Positions 34,411 through 43,370 are shown, numbered from the stretch's first letter. The stretch is 64,000 bases of DNA from DAOTYH01 sp034435015 (GCA_034435015.1 DAOTYH010000052.1:1-64000), one strand, 5' to 3'. Made by a program: numbers and translations. Notes: a model not told the origin generated them from the sequence alone.

Positions 34411-35046
34411 TTATGGACGAGCGATGCCCCACACATGGGGGCTGACAATGGCCGGGAAGCCGGCCTCAAAGGCGTTGATCTGGACCTCACTGAAGCCCGC
34501 CGTTTGGATGGCTGTGCCGGTGTCGCGCGTCAGGTGGCACCCCTCCCCGACCAGCTTCCAGGCGGGGTTAATCAGGTGTTGCAGGCGGTAAACAAATGTC
34601 TGGGGCGGTGCGGCCACATGTTCCAGAAACAGGAACATCCCCTGCGGGCGCAGTACCCGCCTGATCTCGGCCAGCACACGGGCCTGATCCCTGACTGAGC
34701 ACAATACATGGGTCGCTACCACCGTATCGAAAGCATGATCAGGAAAAGGAAGCTGTTCGCCGTACCCCTCGACGATCAGGGTACATTTTGCGCCATGGGT
34801 CCGGCAGGCCTGCTTGAGATAGGCGATCATATACGGGTTTGGCTCCAGCAAGGTCAGGGATACCCCGCGGGGGTACAGCGGCAGGTTGCCGCCGTCGCCA
34901 GCGCCGATCTCCAGCACGTCCCCGCGTGCCTGACTGAGCAGCGGCACACGAATGTCTCGGCTGAGCGGATCGCTCAGGTCCGGCCTTCCTCTGCCGTTGA
35001 GCAGGTTATGATACATCCATGCGAACAGGCGCTTGTATATGCCCAA
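34411..35046 (-). CDS. class I SAM-dependent methyltransferase
   Basis: 211 residues of the Methyltransf_11/METTL7-like type. SAM motifs are VLEIGAGDGGNLPLY, LTLLEPNPYMIAYLKQ, GYGEQLPFPDHAFDTVVATHVLC and LRPQGMFLFLEHV. The C-terminal part (LINPAWKLVGEGCHLTRDTG) resembles the METTL7 group, which has lipid or thiol substrates in other organisms. The substrate here is unknown. It is followed by no partner gene; the DedA gene lies 34 bases upstream on the same strand. Confidence 0.85.
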   Translation of the reverse strand: MGIYKRLFAWMYHNLLNGRGRPDLSDPLSRDIRVPLLSQARGDVLEIGAGDGGNLPLYPRGVSLTLLEPNPYMIAYLKQACRTHGAKCTLIVEGYGEQLPFPDHAFDTVVATHVLCSVRDQARVLAEIRRVLRPQGMFLFLEHVAAPPQTFVYRLQHLINPAWKLVGEGCHLTRDTGTAIQTAGFSEVQINAFEAGFPAIVSPHVWGIARP

Positions 35047-35080
35047 GTCGAGCCGTCCTAGTTGAGGGAATGTTTCCCTC

Positions 35081-35755
35081 TTAGTCTATGTCCGCTGTCT
35101 CTATCTGGGCCTTCCCGTCTTCTTTGGCCATGCCGTGTGTGATGTGGCGATAGACATAGTAAGCGAAGCCCGCCGCCAAAACGATCAAGATCGGGATGTC
35201 AAAGGGGCGCATGATAGCCCTCAGCTCTTCCCAGCGCGACCCAAAGAACCAGCCGCCTAGTGCCAGTCCGCCGCACCAGATGACCGATCCGAGGAACGAG
35301 AGGAGTGTGAAGCGCCAGAACCTAATACGGGTTACTCCTGCAGGGAAGGAGATAAAGGTACGCACAATCGGGAGCAAGCGCGACAGAAAGGCTGTCCAGT
35401 CGCCCCAGCGGGCAAACCAGCGGTCAGCCCGTTCAAGGTCTTTGTGGCTGATCATGATATATTTGCCGTACTTTGTGACGAGCGGGCGTCCTCCATAGTA
35501 CCCCAGCGCGTAGTTGATCACACTGCCAATGGTGCACCCGACACCGCCCCACAGCCCGCCGAGCAGGAGGGCCTGCCACCATGTCCCGCCGCGGGCCTGT
35601 ACCAGCAGCCAGCCTGCCAGCGGCATGGTCACCTCAGAGGGAATCGGGATGTTGGCGCTTTCCAGCGTCATGATCACAACCACACCAGCCCAGTCAATGG
35701 TCTGGAATAGATTAGTCAAAAACTCGATAATGGCTTGTTCCCATGCGTGCGGCAT
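35081..35755 (-). CDS. DedA/VTT-family membrane protein
   Basis: 224 residues with about five hydrophobic segments. The VTT domain shows ESANIPIPSEVTMPLAGWL near the start, then NYALGYYGGRPLVTKYGKYI, the characteristic FLSRLLPIVRTFISFPAGVTR (read as two parts) and FLGSVIWCGGLALGGWFFG. DedA proteins act in lipid carrier flipping and membrane homeostasis in studied bacteria. The role here is not further specified. The ATG at 35755 is the only well-placed start. Confidence 0.9.
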   Translation of the reverse strand: MPHAWEQAIIEFLTNLFQTIDWAGVVVIMTLESANIPIPSEVTMPLAGWLLVQARGGTWWQALLLGGLWGGVGCTIGSVINYALGYYGGRPLVTKYGKYIMISHKDLERADRWFARWGDWTAFLSRLLPIVRTFISFPAGVTRIRFWRFTLLSFLGSVIWCGGLALGGWFFGSRWEELRAIMRPFDIPILIVLAAGFAYYVYRHITHGMAKEDGKAQIETADID

Positions 35756-35919
35756 TTGAAAGCATTCTCCTGAAGTTGATCTCGCGCCAGAAACTGGAGT
35801 CTGGCACGGGCAAACGTGGGGCAGAGTATAACAAGAAGGGGCTGAATCTTACACCTTTTCAACCTGTATTGGCTTAAAATGGCTGGGGGAGAGGGCGACA
35901 CCCAATAGGGGGAACACAA

Positions 35920-35940
35920 CGGGGGTCGTTCAGACCCCCG
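35920..35940. terminator. hairpin after the slipin gene
   Basis: CGGGGGTC (35920-35927) pairs perfectly with GACCCCCG (35933-35940) around GTTCA. It lies 36 bases past the slipin stop on the minus strand. Confidence 0.65.
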
Positions 35941-35976
35941 CTGGTTCAAGAAAAGGACAGTCTATCCGCCGCCTGC

Positions 35977-36771
35977 CTATTGGCCGTCGGTGCGCTTGGC
36001 GATGCTTCGCGCCATCTCAGAGAAGGCAGTAAACACATCAATGGGGACAGGGAAGATGATCGTGCTGTTCTTCTCGGCGGCGATCTCAGTCAGTGTCTGC
36101 AGGTAACGCAGTTGGATAGCGGCAGGCTCTTGGGCGAGGGTCTCAGCCGCCTCGCGCAACTGCTGGGAGGCCTGATACTCGCCTTCGGCGTGGATGATCT
36201 TGGCTCGCTTCTCGCGCTCGGATTCGGCCTGACGGGCCATAGCCCTCTGCATCGTCTGGGGCAGTTCAACATCCTTGACCTCAACGAGGCTGACCTTGAC
36301 ACCCCACGGCTCAGTGGCCTCGTCAATGATCTGGGCAAGCCGGTCGTTGATACGGTCGCGGTGGGCCAGCAGTTCGTCAAGGTCGGCCAGACCGATGACG
36401 CTCCGCAGGCTGGTCTGGGAGATCTGCCAAGTGGCACGCCGGTAGTCCTCAACTTGGACGACCGCTTTCTCAGGGTCAATCACACGAAAATAGGCCACCG
36501 CGTTCACCTTAACGGTTACGTTGTCATGGGTAATGGCCTCTTGGGTAGGGACGTCGAGGGTGACGGTACGCAGGTCAATCTTGACCATGCGGTCAATGAT
36601 GGGGATGATGAAGAACAGGCCGGGGCCTTTTGCTCCAACGAGGCGGCCCAGACGAAAGACCACCCCGCGCTCGTATTCCTGAACAACACGCACTGCCGAC
36701 GCAAGCAGTGCCACGATGACAACGATAGCGGCGACAACAATACAGACTAGCAGGCCAAAGATGTTGCCCAT
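35977..36771 (-). CDS. slipin (SPFH/Band 7 family)
   Basis: 264 residues. An N-terminal membrane helix (about 4-27) is followed by an SPFH domain: VRVVQEYERGVVFRLGRLVG, GPGLFFIIPIIDRMVKIDLR, TVKVNAVAYFRVIDPEKAV, LAQIIDEATEPWGVKVSLVEVKDVEL (spanning two segments) and the helical QAESEREKRAKIIHAEGEYQAS. Slipins form membrane microdomain scaffolds. Family members often sit next to an NfeD-type protease gene; none is here. The next gene upstream is a DUF1461 membrane protein 87 bases away. Confidence 0.92.
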   Translation of the reverse strand: MGNIFGLLVCIVVAAIVVIVALLASAVRVVQEYERGVVFRLGRLVGAKGPGLFFIIPIIDRMVKIDLRTVTLDVPTQEAITHDNVTVKVNAVAYFRVIDPEKAVVQVEDYRRATWQISQTSLRSVIGLADLDELLAHRDRINDRLAQIIDEATEPWGVKVSLVEVKDVELPQTMQRAMARQAESEREKRAKIIHAEGEYQASQQLREAAETLAQEPAAIQLRYLQTLTEIAAEKNSTIIFPVPIDVFTAFSEMARSIAKRTDGQ

Positions 36772-36858
36772 AGGCGCTCCCTCTCTACGCTAGAAAACGA
36801 ACCCAAATCGGCACGCAGTCGCACATACCTAATTATAGCCGAAAACCGACGGTTCGGG

Positions 36859-37575
36859 CTACAAATCTCGGCGGCGGTAGCAAAGCCGGAAAGTCAAGAC
36901 AGCTAGTATAAATGCCTCAAGCAGACTGCCGCCAAAGACCAGCACAAAGGCGTCTATCCAGAACTGCTCCGGGAAGAGACGGATGAGCGTGTCAGAGGTA
37001 GGGAAAATCCAGCTATCGCCGACAAAGAAGAGGGCGTGGAATTGGGTGAACAACCAATCAAAGGACGAAGCGACTGCTGCCAGCCCCAGAAGGATCAGGG
37101 CGATAGTCAAGAGACTGCCCCAGAACACAGCACGGAAGAGGGTGGGGCGTGCGGGAGGGCTGGCCGCCATCAGCGCGGCGCTCAGCGTATAGACCGCCAG
37201 TAACCCCAGCCCAAACCGTATCAGCCCCTGCGTGACGGCCTTAACATCGTCCATGTGCGAGAGGGCACGCTCGCTGTAGAGCGGAGAGCCGTCCGGGAAG
37301 GTCTGCTCAGCGAGGAACTCGATCCCCGCGTCGTTGAACAGGTAGGCAAGGGCCAGCGGTGCATAGGTGAGCCGATCTTCGCGGGTAAAGCCGTAAGGGT
37401 CGGGCGGGAAGTTGGGGCGGTTATACTCCCAGCGGAGGTAAGCATTGCTCATCATCAGGCGGGCATTGATCAAGATCAGGAGTATGGGCAAAGTCGCCGT
37501 CAGGATGACGTGCAAGGCAACCTCCAGCCAGCGGGGGAGGGAAAAGGGCGGCAACAGATGAGACGAGTGGGTCAT
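36859..37575 (-). CDS. DUF1461 / TIGR01906-type integral membrane protein
   Basis: 238 residues with four membrane helices (about 20-42, 112-136, 148-172, 206-230). Between helix 1 and 2 is a loop with LRWEYNRPNFPPDPYGFT, EDRLTYAPLALAYLF and SERALSHMDDVKAV, which is the typical signature of this family. The loop near the end (SWIFPTSDTLIRLFPEQFW) also fits. The function of the family is not known. Confidence 0.8.
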   Translation of the reverse strand: MTHSSHLLPPFSLPRWLEVALHVILTATLPILLILINARLMMSNAYLRWEYNRPNFPPDPYGFTREDRLTYAPLALAYLFNDAGIEFLAEQTFPDGSPLYSERALSHMDDVKAVTQGLIRFGLGLLAVYTLSAALMAASPPARPTLFRAVFWGSLLTIALILLGLAAVASSFDWLFTQFHALFFVGDSWIFPTSDTLIRLFPEQFWIDAFVLVFGGSLLEAFILAVLTFRLCYRRRDL

Positions 37576-37619
37576 ATTGTTTCGCTCCCAATAGCTTATG
37601 AGAATGATCCTTCTGGAAA

Positions 37620-38306
37620 CTAATACCGAGACAGCCAGAAACTAAGTAAACCCACAGTCAGCAGGGCAAAAGGCATCCAGATCAAGGAGAGGGCCTGGCG
37701 CCCGCCGTTGAGTCCCATGCCGATCAGCGCTACGACAAGCAGGCCGCCGGCCAGAACCAGAAACGTCAGGGTCGTGCCAAGCGCCGGAAGCAGGACGAGT
37801 ACGGGAAGAAATGTGCCCACAATACTGCCAATGGTTGAGACGGCATACAGCCGGCCTGAGACATGGCCCGCGCTGGCTGTGTCTCGGATGGACAGGCGGA
37901 CCGCGAACGGTGAGGCCGTCCCCAGCAGGGTGACGGGCACAATGAAGAGGATCAGCATTGTGCCAAGTGAGCCGATCAGGACGGCGGCTCCGGAGTTCTG
38001 GGCGATGCGGGCGGCAAGATGGATCAGCGGCCTGCCTGCTACTGGCACGAGGCCGGCGGTAAAAGCTCCCCATGCGATGACGCGGTAAAAGGTGGCCGGG
38101 TAGGGTGAGCGGTCGGCGAGGTAGCCCCCTAGAAAGTAGCCTGCTGTAAGGTAAAGCAGAATGAGGCCGATGATAGAGGCCCAGACGACATTGCTTGTCC
38201 CGAAGGCGGTACCCAGTAAGCGTGAGGCGCTCAGCTCGATGCCCAGTGTCACCAGCCCGGACGTGAAGACTGTCAGGTAGAGATAGCGCTGTTGCCGCAG
38301 ATTCAA
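37620..38306 (-). CDS. membrane half of a fused spermidine synthase-like protein
   Basis: 228 residues with about seven hydrophobic helices. The start (TSGLVTLGIELSASRLLG) and GSLGTMLILFIVPVTLLGTASPFAVRL, with VSGRLYAVSTIGSIVGTFLP, are the hallmark of membrane spermidine-synthase-like proteins. Those normally run 450-550 residues with a C-terminal methyltransferase-like domain. Here the frame stops after the membrane part, and the next gene (DUF1461) is unrelated. It may be a two-gene version with the partner elsewhere, or a natural truncation. No polyamine role should be assumed. Confidence 0.75.
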   Translation of the reverse strand: MNLRQQRYLYLTVFTSGLVTLGIELSASRLLGTAFGTSNVVWASIIGLILLYLTAGYFLGGYLADRSPYPATFYRVIAWGAFTAGLVPVAGRPLIHLAARIAQNSGAAVLIGSLGTMLILFIVPVTLLGTASPFAVRLSIRDTASAGHVSGRLYAVSTIGSIVGTFLPVLVLLPALGTTLTFLVLAGGLLVVALIGMGLNGGRQALSLIWMPFALLTVGLLSFWLSRY

Positions 38307-38405
38307 GGAAGGCTCCTGAAGTAAGATAGGCTCATTATAGCCTGAGGGTGAATTTCTACCTAGAGGACGCGGAGTACAGGCTCTGGCTGGATCGCCAGAG
38401 CGCCA

Positions 38406-38434
38406 TTGTCAAAATAAACACAATGCTGTATGAT
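38406..38434 (+). promoter_or_regulatory. strong sigma-70-like promoter upstream of the NYN remnant
   Basis: TTGTCA (38406-38411), 17-base spacer, TATGAT (38429-38434). It reads into the two hairpins at 38450-38502 and the NYN pseudogene. Confidence 0.6.
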
Positions 38435-38449
38435 CAATGTAGTTATCCC

Positions 38450-38502
38450 CCCTGCCGCTTCGGTGGCAGGGTGCGAAGCCGCGAAAGCGGCTTCTGCGTT
38501 TT
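38450..38502 (+). ncRNA. two adjacent stable hairpins (structured leader or terminator)
   Basis: Hairpin A: 38450-38458 pairs with 38463-38471, nine pairs closed by a C(TTCG)G tetraloop. Hairpin B: GAAGCCGC (38475-38482) pairs with GCGGCTTC (38487-38494) around a GAAA tetraloop. A T-tract (TTTT, 38499-38502) follows shortly after. They begin about ten bases after the predicted transcript start. This could be a transcription terminator, a leader element, or a small RNA. Confidence 0.55.
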
Positions 38503-38511
38503 ATAGGCTGG

Positions 38512-38906
38512 ATGTGTATGGTCACGAACATATACGTTGACGCCTTCAACCTCTACTATGGCTGTCTCAAGGACACTCCATACCGCTGGCTCAATCTTGC
38601 CGAGTTATGCCGATTGATGCTCCCCTACGACACCATCAATCAGATCAAGTACTTCACGGCTAAAGTATCAGCCCGGCCCAGCGACCCCAATCAACCAGTG
38701 CGACAGCAGACTTACCTGCGGGCGCTTCAGACGATCCCCAATCTATCCATCATTTACGGCCAATTCAAGACAAGCACCGCATGGATGCATCTTTGCAGCA
38801 CGTCACTTTCATGAAAGCCATTCGTAAAGGTGTTCTGGCCGCCAGCCAATTCCCTCCCACGCTAACTGACCAGCACGGCACCTTCCACAAACCGAGTACG
38901 TGGTAG
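38512..38906 (+). pseudogene. NYN-domain (PIN-like) protein, internal deletion with frameshift
   Basis: The 5' part (frame of 38512, first good ATG 38518) reads NIYVDAFNLYYGCLKDTPYR, then LTLLP-like and ARPSDPNQPVRQQTYLRAL, IPNLSIIYGQF, as in NYN-domain proteins of about 220-250 residues. It then loses similarity and stops at 38814. From about 38790 another frame reads QHVTFMKAIRKGVLAASQFP and TDQHGTFHKPSTW, then stops at 38904-38906, which is the normal C-terminus of the same family. About 100 central residues, including later catalytic acids, are missing. Promoter and leader upstream look intact. Confidence 0.75.
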
Positions 38907-39199
38907 CTATCCTCTCCCTTATGCCACGGACGGATCCACCGGTACCGGCTCCGGCCATACCTCCAACTGGCTCGCATCTGGGACAGGGAGCAGGTAACGT
39001 CATAGATATCCTCACGCACGAACAGCAACGATCTCAAACATCTGATAATTTATCCACTCCCGTCCCATTTTTACCCCGCCCCTGATCCGAAGCCTGATGT
39101 ATAATAGGGGTGAGCAAGCTCCACGCTCATCCATCGAGCAAGGCCCATTAACGTGAGTACAATTCACCATTTAACCCGCCTTTGATGAAAGGAAATGGT
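38907..39199. other. gene-free spacer before the aminotransferase
   Basis: No gene is recognisable. A TATAAT at 39100-39105 lacks a convincing -35 element. The ribosome-binding site GAAAGGA of the next gene is at 39188-39194. Confidence 0.45.
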
Positions 39200-40327
39200 A
39201 TGTCTGCAAGCCACTCTTCGCGTTTCCCTGATCTCGACCCCTCCCCGCGCCTCCTGCTAGGTCCCGGCCCCAGCATGGTACATCCCCGCGTGCTCCGTGC
39301 GATGGCTACCCCTCTGCTGGGCCATCTTGACCCGCAGTTTATCCACCTGATGAACGAGATTCAGGATTTGTTGCGCATGGTTTTTGAAACCAACGCCCGT
39401 TTGGTGGTGCCCGTCTCAGGTACCGGCAGTGCCGGCATGGAAGCGGCTCTGTGCAACTTCATCGAACCGGGTGACTCGGTCCTGATCTGCGTTGCCGGTT
39501 ATTTTGGCGAGCGTATGGTTGACATGGCTGGACGGTACGGGGCAAAGGTCAGCCGCATTGACGCGGCATGGGGGGATGTGTTTTCCGCCAAGCAGGTCGA
39601 GGAAGCCGTCAAGACGCATCGTCCCAAGCTGGTAGCCATCGTCCACGCGGAAACCTCTACCGGCGCGCTCCAGCCGTTGGAGGAGATCGCGGAGGTTGTC
39701 CATAAGCACGGCGCATTGCTGTTGGTGGATGCGGTCACCTCACTGGGCGGTGTGCCGGTGCGCATGGATCAGACCGGTATTGACATTTGCTACAGCGGCA
39801 CGCAGAAGTGCCTCAGTTGCCCGCCCGGCCTAGCCCCTCTGGCTATCAACGAACGCGCAGAGGAAGTCCTGAAAGCACGTAAGACGCCGGTCGCCAACTG
39901 GTACCTCGATATGACCATGATCCAGAAATACTGGGGGTCTGAGCGCACCTATCACCACACCGCGCCGATCAGCATGAACTACGCTCTGCGCGAGGCGCTC
40001 AGGCTGGTAGAGGAAGAGGGCCTAACCGCCCGCTTTGAACGCCATGCCCGCAATGCCCAAATGCTCTGGGACGGCCTGTCTGCGCTCGACTTGACTCTGC
40101 ACGTCCCTGCCGAACACCGTCTGCCCAGCCTGACCACTGTCCGCGTACCGGACGGTGTGGATGAAGCCGCTGTCCGCCGCCGCCTGCTGGAAGAGTACAA
40201 CATCGAGATCGCCGGCGGTCTGGGCACACTGAAGGGCAAGATCTTCCGTGTCGGCTTGATGGGCTTCTCCAGCCGCGCCGAGAACGTCGTCACCTTGCTG
40301 GGTGCGCTGGAGCGCATCCTGGCCTAG
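39200..40327 (+). CDS. alanine/serine-glyoxylate aminotransferase family protein
   Basis: 375 residues, class V PLP aminotransferase. Features are LLLGPGPSMVHPRVLRAM at the start, VSGTGSAGMEAALCNFIEPG, AETSTGALQPLEEI, LLLVDAVTSLGGVPVRMD with the PLP-binding Asp, and the Schiff-base lysine in YSGTQKCLSCPPGLAP. The C-terminus has IEIAGGLGTLKGKIFRVGLM. Such enzymes convert glyoxylate to glycine with alanine or serine, or handle ureidoglycine (PucG). ATG 39200 is chosen because GAAAGGA precedes it and earlier starts lack one. The next gene encodes a glycolate/lactate-type oxidoreductase, which could supply glyoxylate. Confidence 0.92.
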   Translation: MSASHSSRFPDLDPSPRLLLGPGPSMVHPRVLRAMATPLLGHLDPQFIHLMNEIQDLLRMVFETNARLVVPVSGTGSAGMEAALCNFIEPGDSVLICVAGYFGERMVDMAGRYGAKVSRIDAAWGDVFSAKQVEEAVKTHRPKLVAIVHAETSTGALQPLEEIAEVVHKHGALLLVDAVTSLGGVPVRMDQTGIDICYSGTQKCLSCPPGLAPLAINERAEEVLKARKTPVANWYLDMTMIQKYWGSERTYHHTAPISMNYALREALRLVEEEGLTARFERHARNAQMLWDGLSALDLTLHVPAEHRLPSLTTVRVPDGVDEAAVRRRLLEEYNIEIAGGLGTLKGKIFRVGLMGFSSRAENVVTLLGALERILA

Positions 40328-40396
40328 CAAACACCATCTCGCCCGTTCCTCGCAGGGAATGATGTCTCTGTGAGTAACCATCCAAGGGGATACTTT

Positions 40397-43318
40397 ATGA
40401 TCAAACACGAACAAGCACCCCAGGCAAGTAAAGAGCTGATCCATGATTTAAGCGCCGCGCTGGCTGACGTGAAGTTCGACTGGATGACACGCCTGCTGTA
40501 CAGCACCGACGCCAGTATCTATCAGGTACTGCCTATCGGCGTGGGCTTCCCCCGCAACGCTGATGAGGCCGCCGCGGCAGTTGAGATCGCTGCCCGGCAT
40601 GGTGTACCGGTGTTGCCACGCGGCGGAGGCAGTAGTCTAGCCGGCCAGACGGTTAATCAGGCGCTGGTGCTTGACTTCACCCGTTACATGGATCAAATCA
40701 TCGAGATAAACCCTGAGACTCAGACCGTCCGGGTCCAGCCCGGCATTGCCCTCGACAACCTGAACCGGGCGCTCCTGAAGCAGGGTTTCATGTTCGGCCC
40801 TGATCCGGCCAGCTCGGATCGGGCCACCATGGGCGGTATCATTGGCAACAACTCAACCGGCTCACACTCCATCGTGTACGGCATGACGGTTGATCACGCT
40901 GTCGCCATGGACGTGATCCTCTCCGATGGCAGTCGTGCCCGTTTTGATGCTCTCAACGGTGACACTTGGGAAAGTCGGAGCAAACGCCCCGGCCTTGAGG
41001 GGGCGATCTACCGTTCGATGCCCGCCATCCTTGAGAAGTACCGCCGGCTGGTCGAAGAGCGCTACCCCGAAACATGGCGGCATGTTGCAGGTTACAACCT
41101 CAACCAGCTCATCAAAGATCAATCGCCCAACCTTGCCAAACTCATCGTCGGCTCAGAGGGGACGCTGGTAACCATCACAGAGGCCACATTGGGCATTGTA
41201 CGCCCCCCCAAGATGAAGCGTCTGACACTGGTGCACTTCTCTGATCTGCGCCCCTCGCTGGAGGCCGTCCCGGTCATATTGGAGAGCGATCCGGCCGCGG
41301 TCGAGCTGATCGAGAAGTTCATGCTGGACCTGACCCGTGACAAGCTTGAGTACCGCCGTCTGCTCACCTTCATCGAAGGTGACCCGCGCGTTGTTCTAAT
41401 CGTCGAACACACCGGCGACACCGAAGCCGAGTTGGACGCTAAGGCAGAACGGCTACAGAAGTTGCTGAAGCGGATCAATCACCATGATCCGGTAGTCGTC
41501 GTCTCGGACCCCAAACAGCAGGCCAATGTCTGGTATGTCCGTAAAGTCGGCCTTGGCCTGATGATGAGCATCCGCGGCGACGCCAAGCCCTTCAACTTCA
41601 TTGAGGACGCCGCCGTGCCGGTTGAGCATCTAGCCGATTACGTGATCAAGGTGATCGAGGCGTGCCACGACGTGGGATGCGAGCTTGTTCCCATGTATGC
41701 CCATGCCAGCGCAGGCTGTATCCACATCCAGCCGATGATTGACCTCAAGACCGCCGACGGCGTACGGCAACTCCGCCAGATCGCGGAGGCATCGGCCAGT
41801 TTGGCGGTCTCCTACGGCGGCACGACCAGCGGCGAGCACGGGGACGGGATTGTACGGGCTGAGTTTCTTGAGAAGCTGTACGGCCCGGAGATCGTTCAGG
41901 CCTTCCACGAAGTGAAGGCTGTCTTCGATCCGCGCAACTTGATGAACCCAAACCGGATTCTGGATACCCCCCGCCTGGATGACGAGTCAATCCTGCGCTT
42001 TGGCACGGACTACCGGACACCGCTGGAGCCAAGCGCCACTATCCTCAGTTTCGAGTCCGACGGCGGGTTTGCCCGTGCGGTTGAGATGTGCAACGGTCAG
42101 GGGGTCTGCCGCAAGATCGGCGCAGGGGTCATGTGTCCTTCCTACATGGCCACCCGTGACGAGGCGCATTCCACCCGCGGGCGGGCTAACGCCCTTCGCT
42201 CAGCCATGATGGGTCTGCTGGGGCCTGAGGGGATGACCTCCAAAGAGCTGTATGAGATTTTTGATCTATGCTTGTCATGCAAAGCCTGCAAGAGCGAATG
42301 CCCTTCAGCGGTGGACATGGCCAAGATCAAGGCTGAGTTTGTCTATCACTACTATCAGAAACACGGCGTCCCTCTGCGCTCAAAGCTGTTTGCCAATATT
42401 GCCTCCCTGAACGCACTGGCTCAGCCGTTCCAGCCTATTTCTAATGTGATGCTGGCCGGCCCCGTCAAATGGATCATGACTGGACTTGGCGTCCACGAAA
42501 AGCGCACCCTCCCCAAGCTGGCCCCCCAGACCTTCACCGGCTGGTACAGACAGCATCTCCGCAGTTTGAACGGAGGCCGCCCCAAGGCAGGCAAGCAGGT
42601 GGTCTTCTTCCACGATACCTTCATGCAACATAACTCACCGGAGATCGGGCAGGCGGCTATTCGAGTGCTTGAGGCCGCCGGCTACGACATCATCATCCCA
42701 TGGAATCGGAAGTGTTGCGGACGGCCCGCTCTCTCCAAAGGGCTGTTGGATGAAGCGGCTAAGCTGGCACGGCACAATGTCAAAGTGCTGGCGCCCTTTG
42801 CCCAGCAAGGCATTCCAATTGTCGGCTGTGAGCCAAGCTGTATGGCCGCGCTGGTGGATGAATATCCCTCGCTGGTGCCCGGCCCGGAGGCAAAGGCCGT
42901 CGCGGAGATGGCCGCCACGATTGATGTCTTCCTGGCGCGTGAGGCTGAAGCCGGCCAACTCGATCTTCACTTTGACGAGACACCGCGCAAGGTCCTGTTG
43001 CACGGCCAGTGCATCCAGAAGGCCATCTTCGGGACAGCCAGTACCCACGCCATGTTAAAGCTGATCCCGAACTGCACAGTCGAGGAGGTCAACTCAAGCT
43101 GTTGCGGTATGGCAGGGTCATTCGGCTATGAGGCTGAACACTATGATCTCTCAATGAAACTGGCTGAGATGTCGCTTGCGCCAGCCGTGAGAGCGGCCCC
43201 GCCGGATACGCTGATCGTCGCGCCCGGCACATCCTGCCGCGAGCAGATTCATCATACTACCGAGCGGGAAGCGATCCATCCTATCCAGGTGCTGGCCGCC
43301 GCGCTCAAATCCGAATAA
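40397..43318 (+). CDS. FAD-linked and Fe-S oxidoreductase (GlcD/GlcF-like fusion, glycolate or D-lactate oxidase type)
   Basis: 973 residues. The FAD_binding_4 domain (about 35-260) has LPRGGGSSLAGQTVN, DPASSDRATMGGIIGNNSTG. A FAD-oxidase C-terminal domain (about 260-510) ends TTSGEHGDGIVRAEFL. Then come iron-sulfur motifs CNGQGVCR...MCPSY and CLSCKACKSECP, and two CCG-type modules with KCCGRPALSKG and SSCCGMAGSFGYE. This arrangement is that of large membrane-associated D-2-hydroxyacid dehydrogenases. ATG 40397 is preferred to GTG 40370 because AAGGGGA is 6 bases upstream. It follows the aminotransferase by 69 bases; glycolate is a reasonable substrate but D-lactate or another 2-hydroxyacid is equally possible from sequence. 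Confidence 0.92.
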   Translation: MIKHEQAPQASKELIHDLSAALADVKFDWMTRLLYSTDASIYQVLPIGVGFPRNADEAAAAVEIAARHGVPVLPRGGGSSLAGQTVNQALVLDFTRYMDQIIEINPETQTVRVQPGIALDNLNRALLKQGFMFGPDPASSDRATMGGIIGNNSTGSHSIVYGMTVDHAVAMDVILSDGSRARFDALNGDTWESRSKRPGLEGAIYRSMPAILEKYRRLVEERYPETWRHVAGYNLNQLIKDQSPNLAKLIVGSEGTLVTITEATLGIVRPPKMKRLTLVHFSDLRPSLEAVPVILESDPAAVELIEKFMLDLTRDKLEYRRLLTFIEGDPRVVLIVEHTGDTEAELDAKAERLQKLLKRINHHDPVVVVSDPKQQANVWYVRKVGLGLMMSIRGDAKPFNFIEDAAVPVEHLADYVIKVIEACHDVGCELVPMYAHASAGCIHIQPMIDLKTADGVRQLRQIAEASASLAVSYGGTTSGEHGDGIVRAEFLEKLYGPEIVQAFHEVKAVFDPRNLMNPNRILDTPRLDDESILRFGTDYRTPLEPSATILSFESDGGFARAVEMCNGQGVCRKIGAGVMCPSYMATRDEAHSTRGRANALRSAMMGLLGPEGMTSKELYEIFDLCLSCKACKSECPSAVDMAKIKAEFVYHYYQKHGVPLRSKLFANIASLNALAQPFQPISNVMLAGPVKWIMTGLGVHEKRTLPKLAPQTFTGWYRQHLRSLNGGRPKAGKQVVFFHDTFMQHNSPEIGQAAIRVLEAAGYDIIIPWNRKCCGRPALSKGLLDEAAKLARHNVKVLAPFAQQGIPIVGCEPSCMAALVDEYPSLVPGPEAKAVAEMAATIDVFLAREAEAGQLDLHFDETPRKVLLHGQCIQKAIFGTASTHAMLKLIPNCTVEEVNSSCCGMAGSFGYEAEHYDLSMKLAEMSLAPAVRAAPPDTLIVAPGTSCREQIHHTTEREAIHPIQVLAAALKSE

Positions 43319-43325
43319 AAAAGGT

Positions 43326-43352
43326 CACAGGGGACATCCTATGCCCCCTGTG
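43326..43352. terminator. bidirectional terminator hairpin
   Basis: CACAGGGG (43326-43333) pairs with CCCCTGTG (43345-43352). On the minus strand it is followed by CCTTTTTTATT, a good terminator for the NUDIX gene. It lies just after the oxidoreductase stop. Confidence 0.75.
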
Positions 43353-43370
43353 CTCAACTGACTGGTTCAT

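Noticed and set aside
36832..36837. TATAAT on the minus strand upstream of the slipin gene
   Set aside because: The only -35-like element (TTGTAG) is 21 bases away; too far for confidence.
39100..39105. Perfect TATAAT upstream of the aminotransferase
   Set aside because: No acceptable -35 element lies at 15-19 bases, so it is not listed as a promoter.
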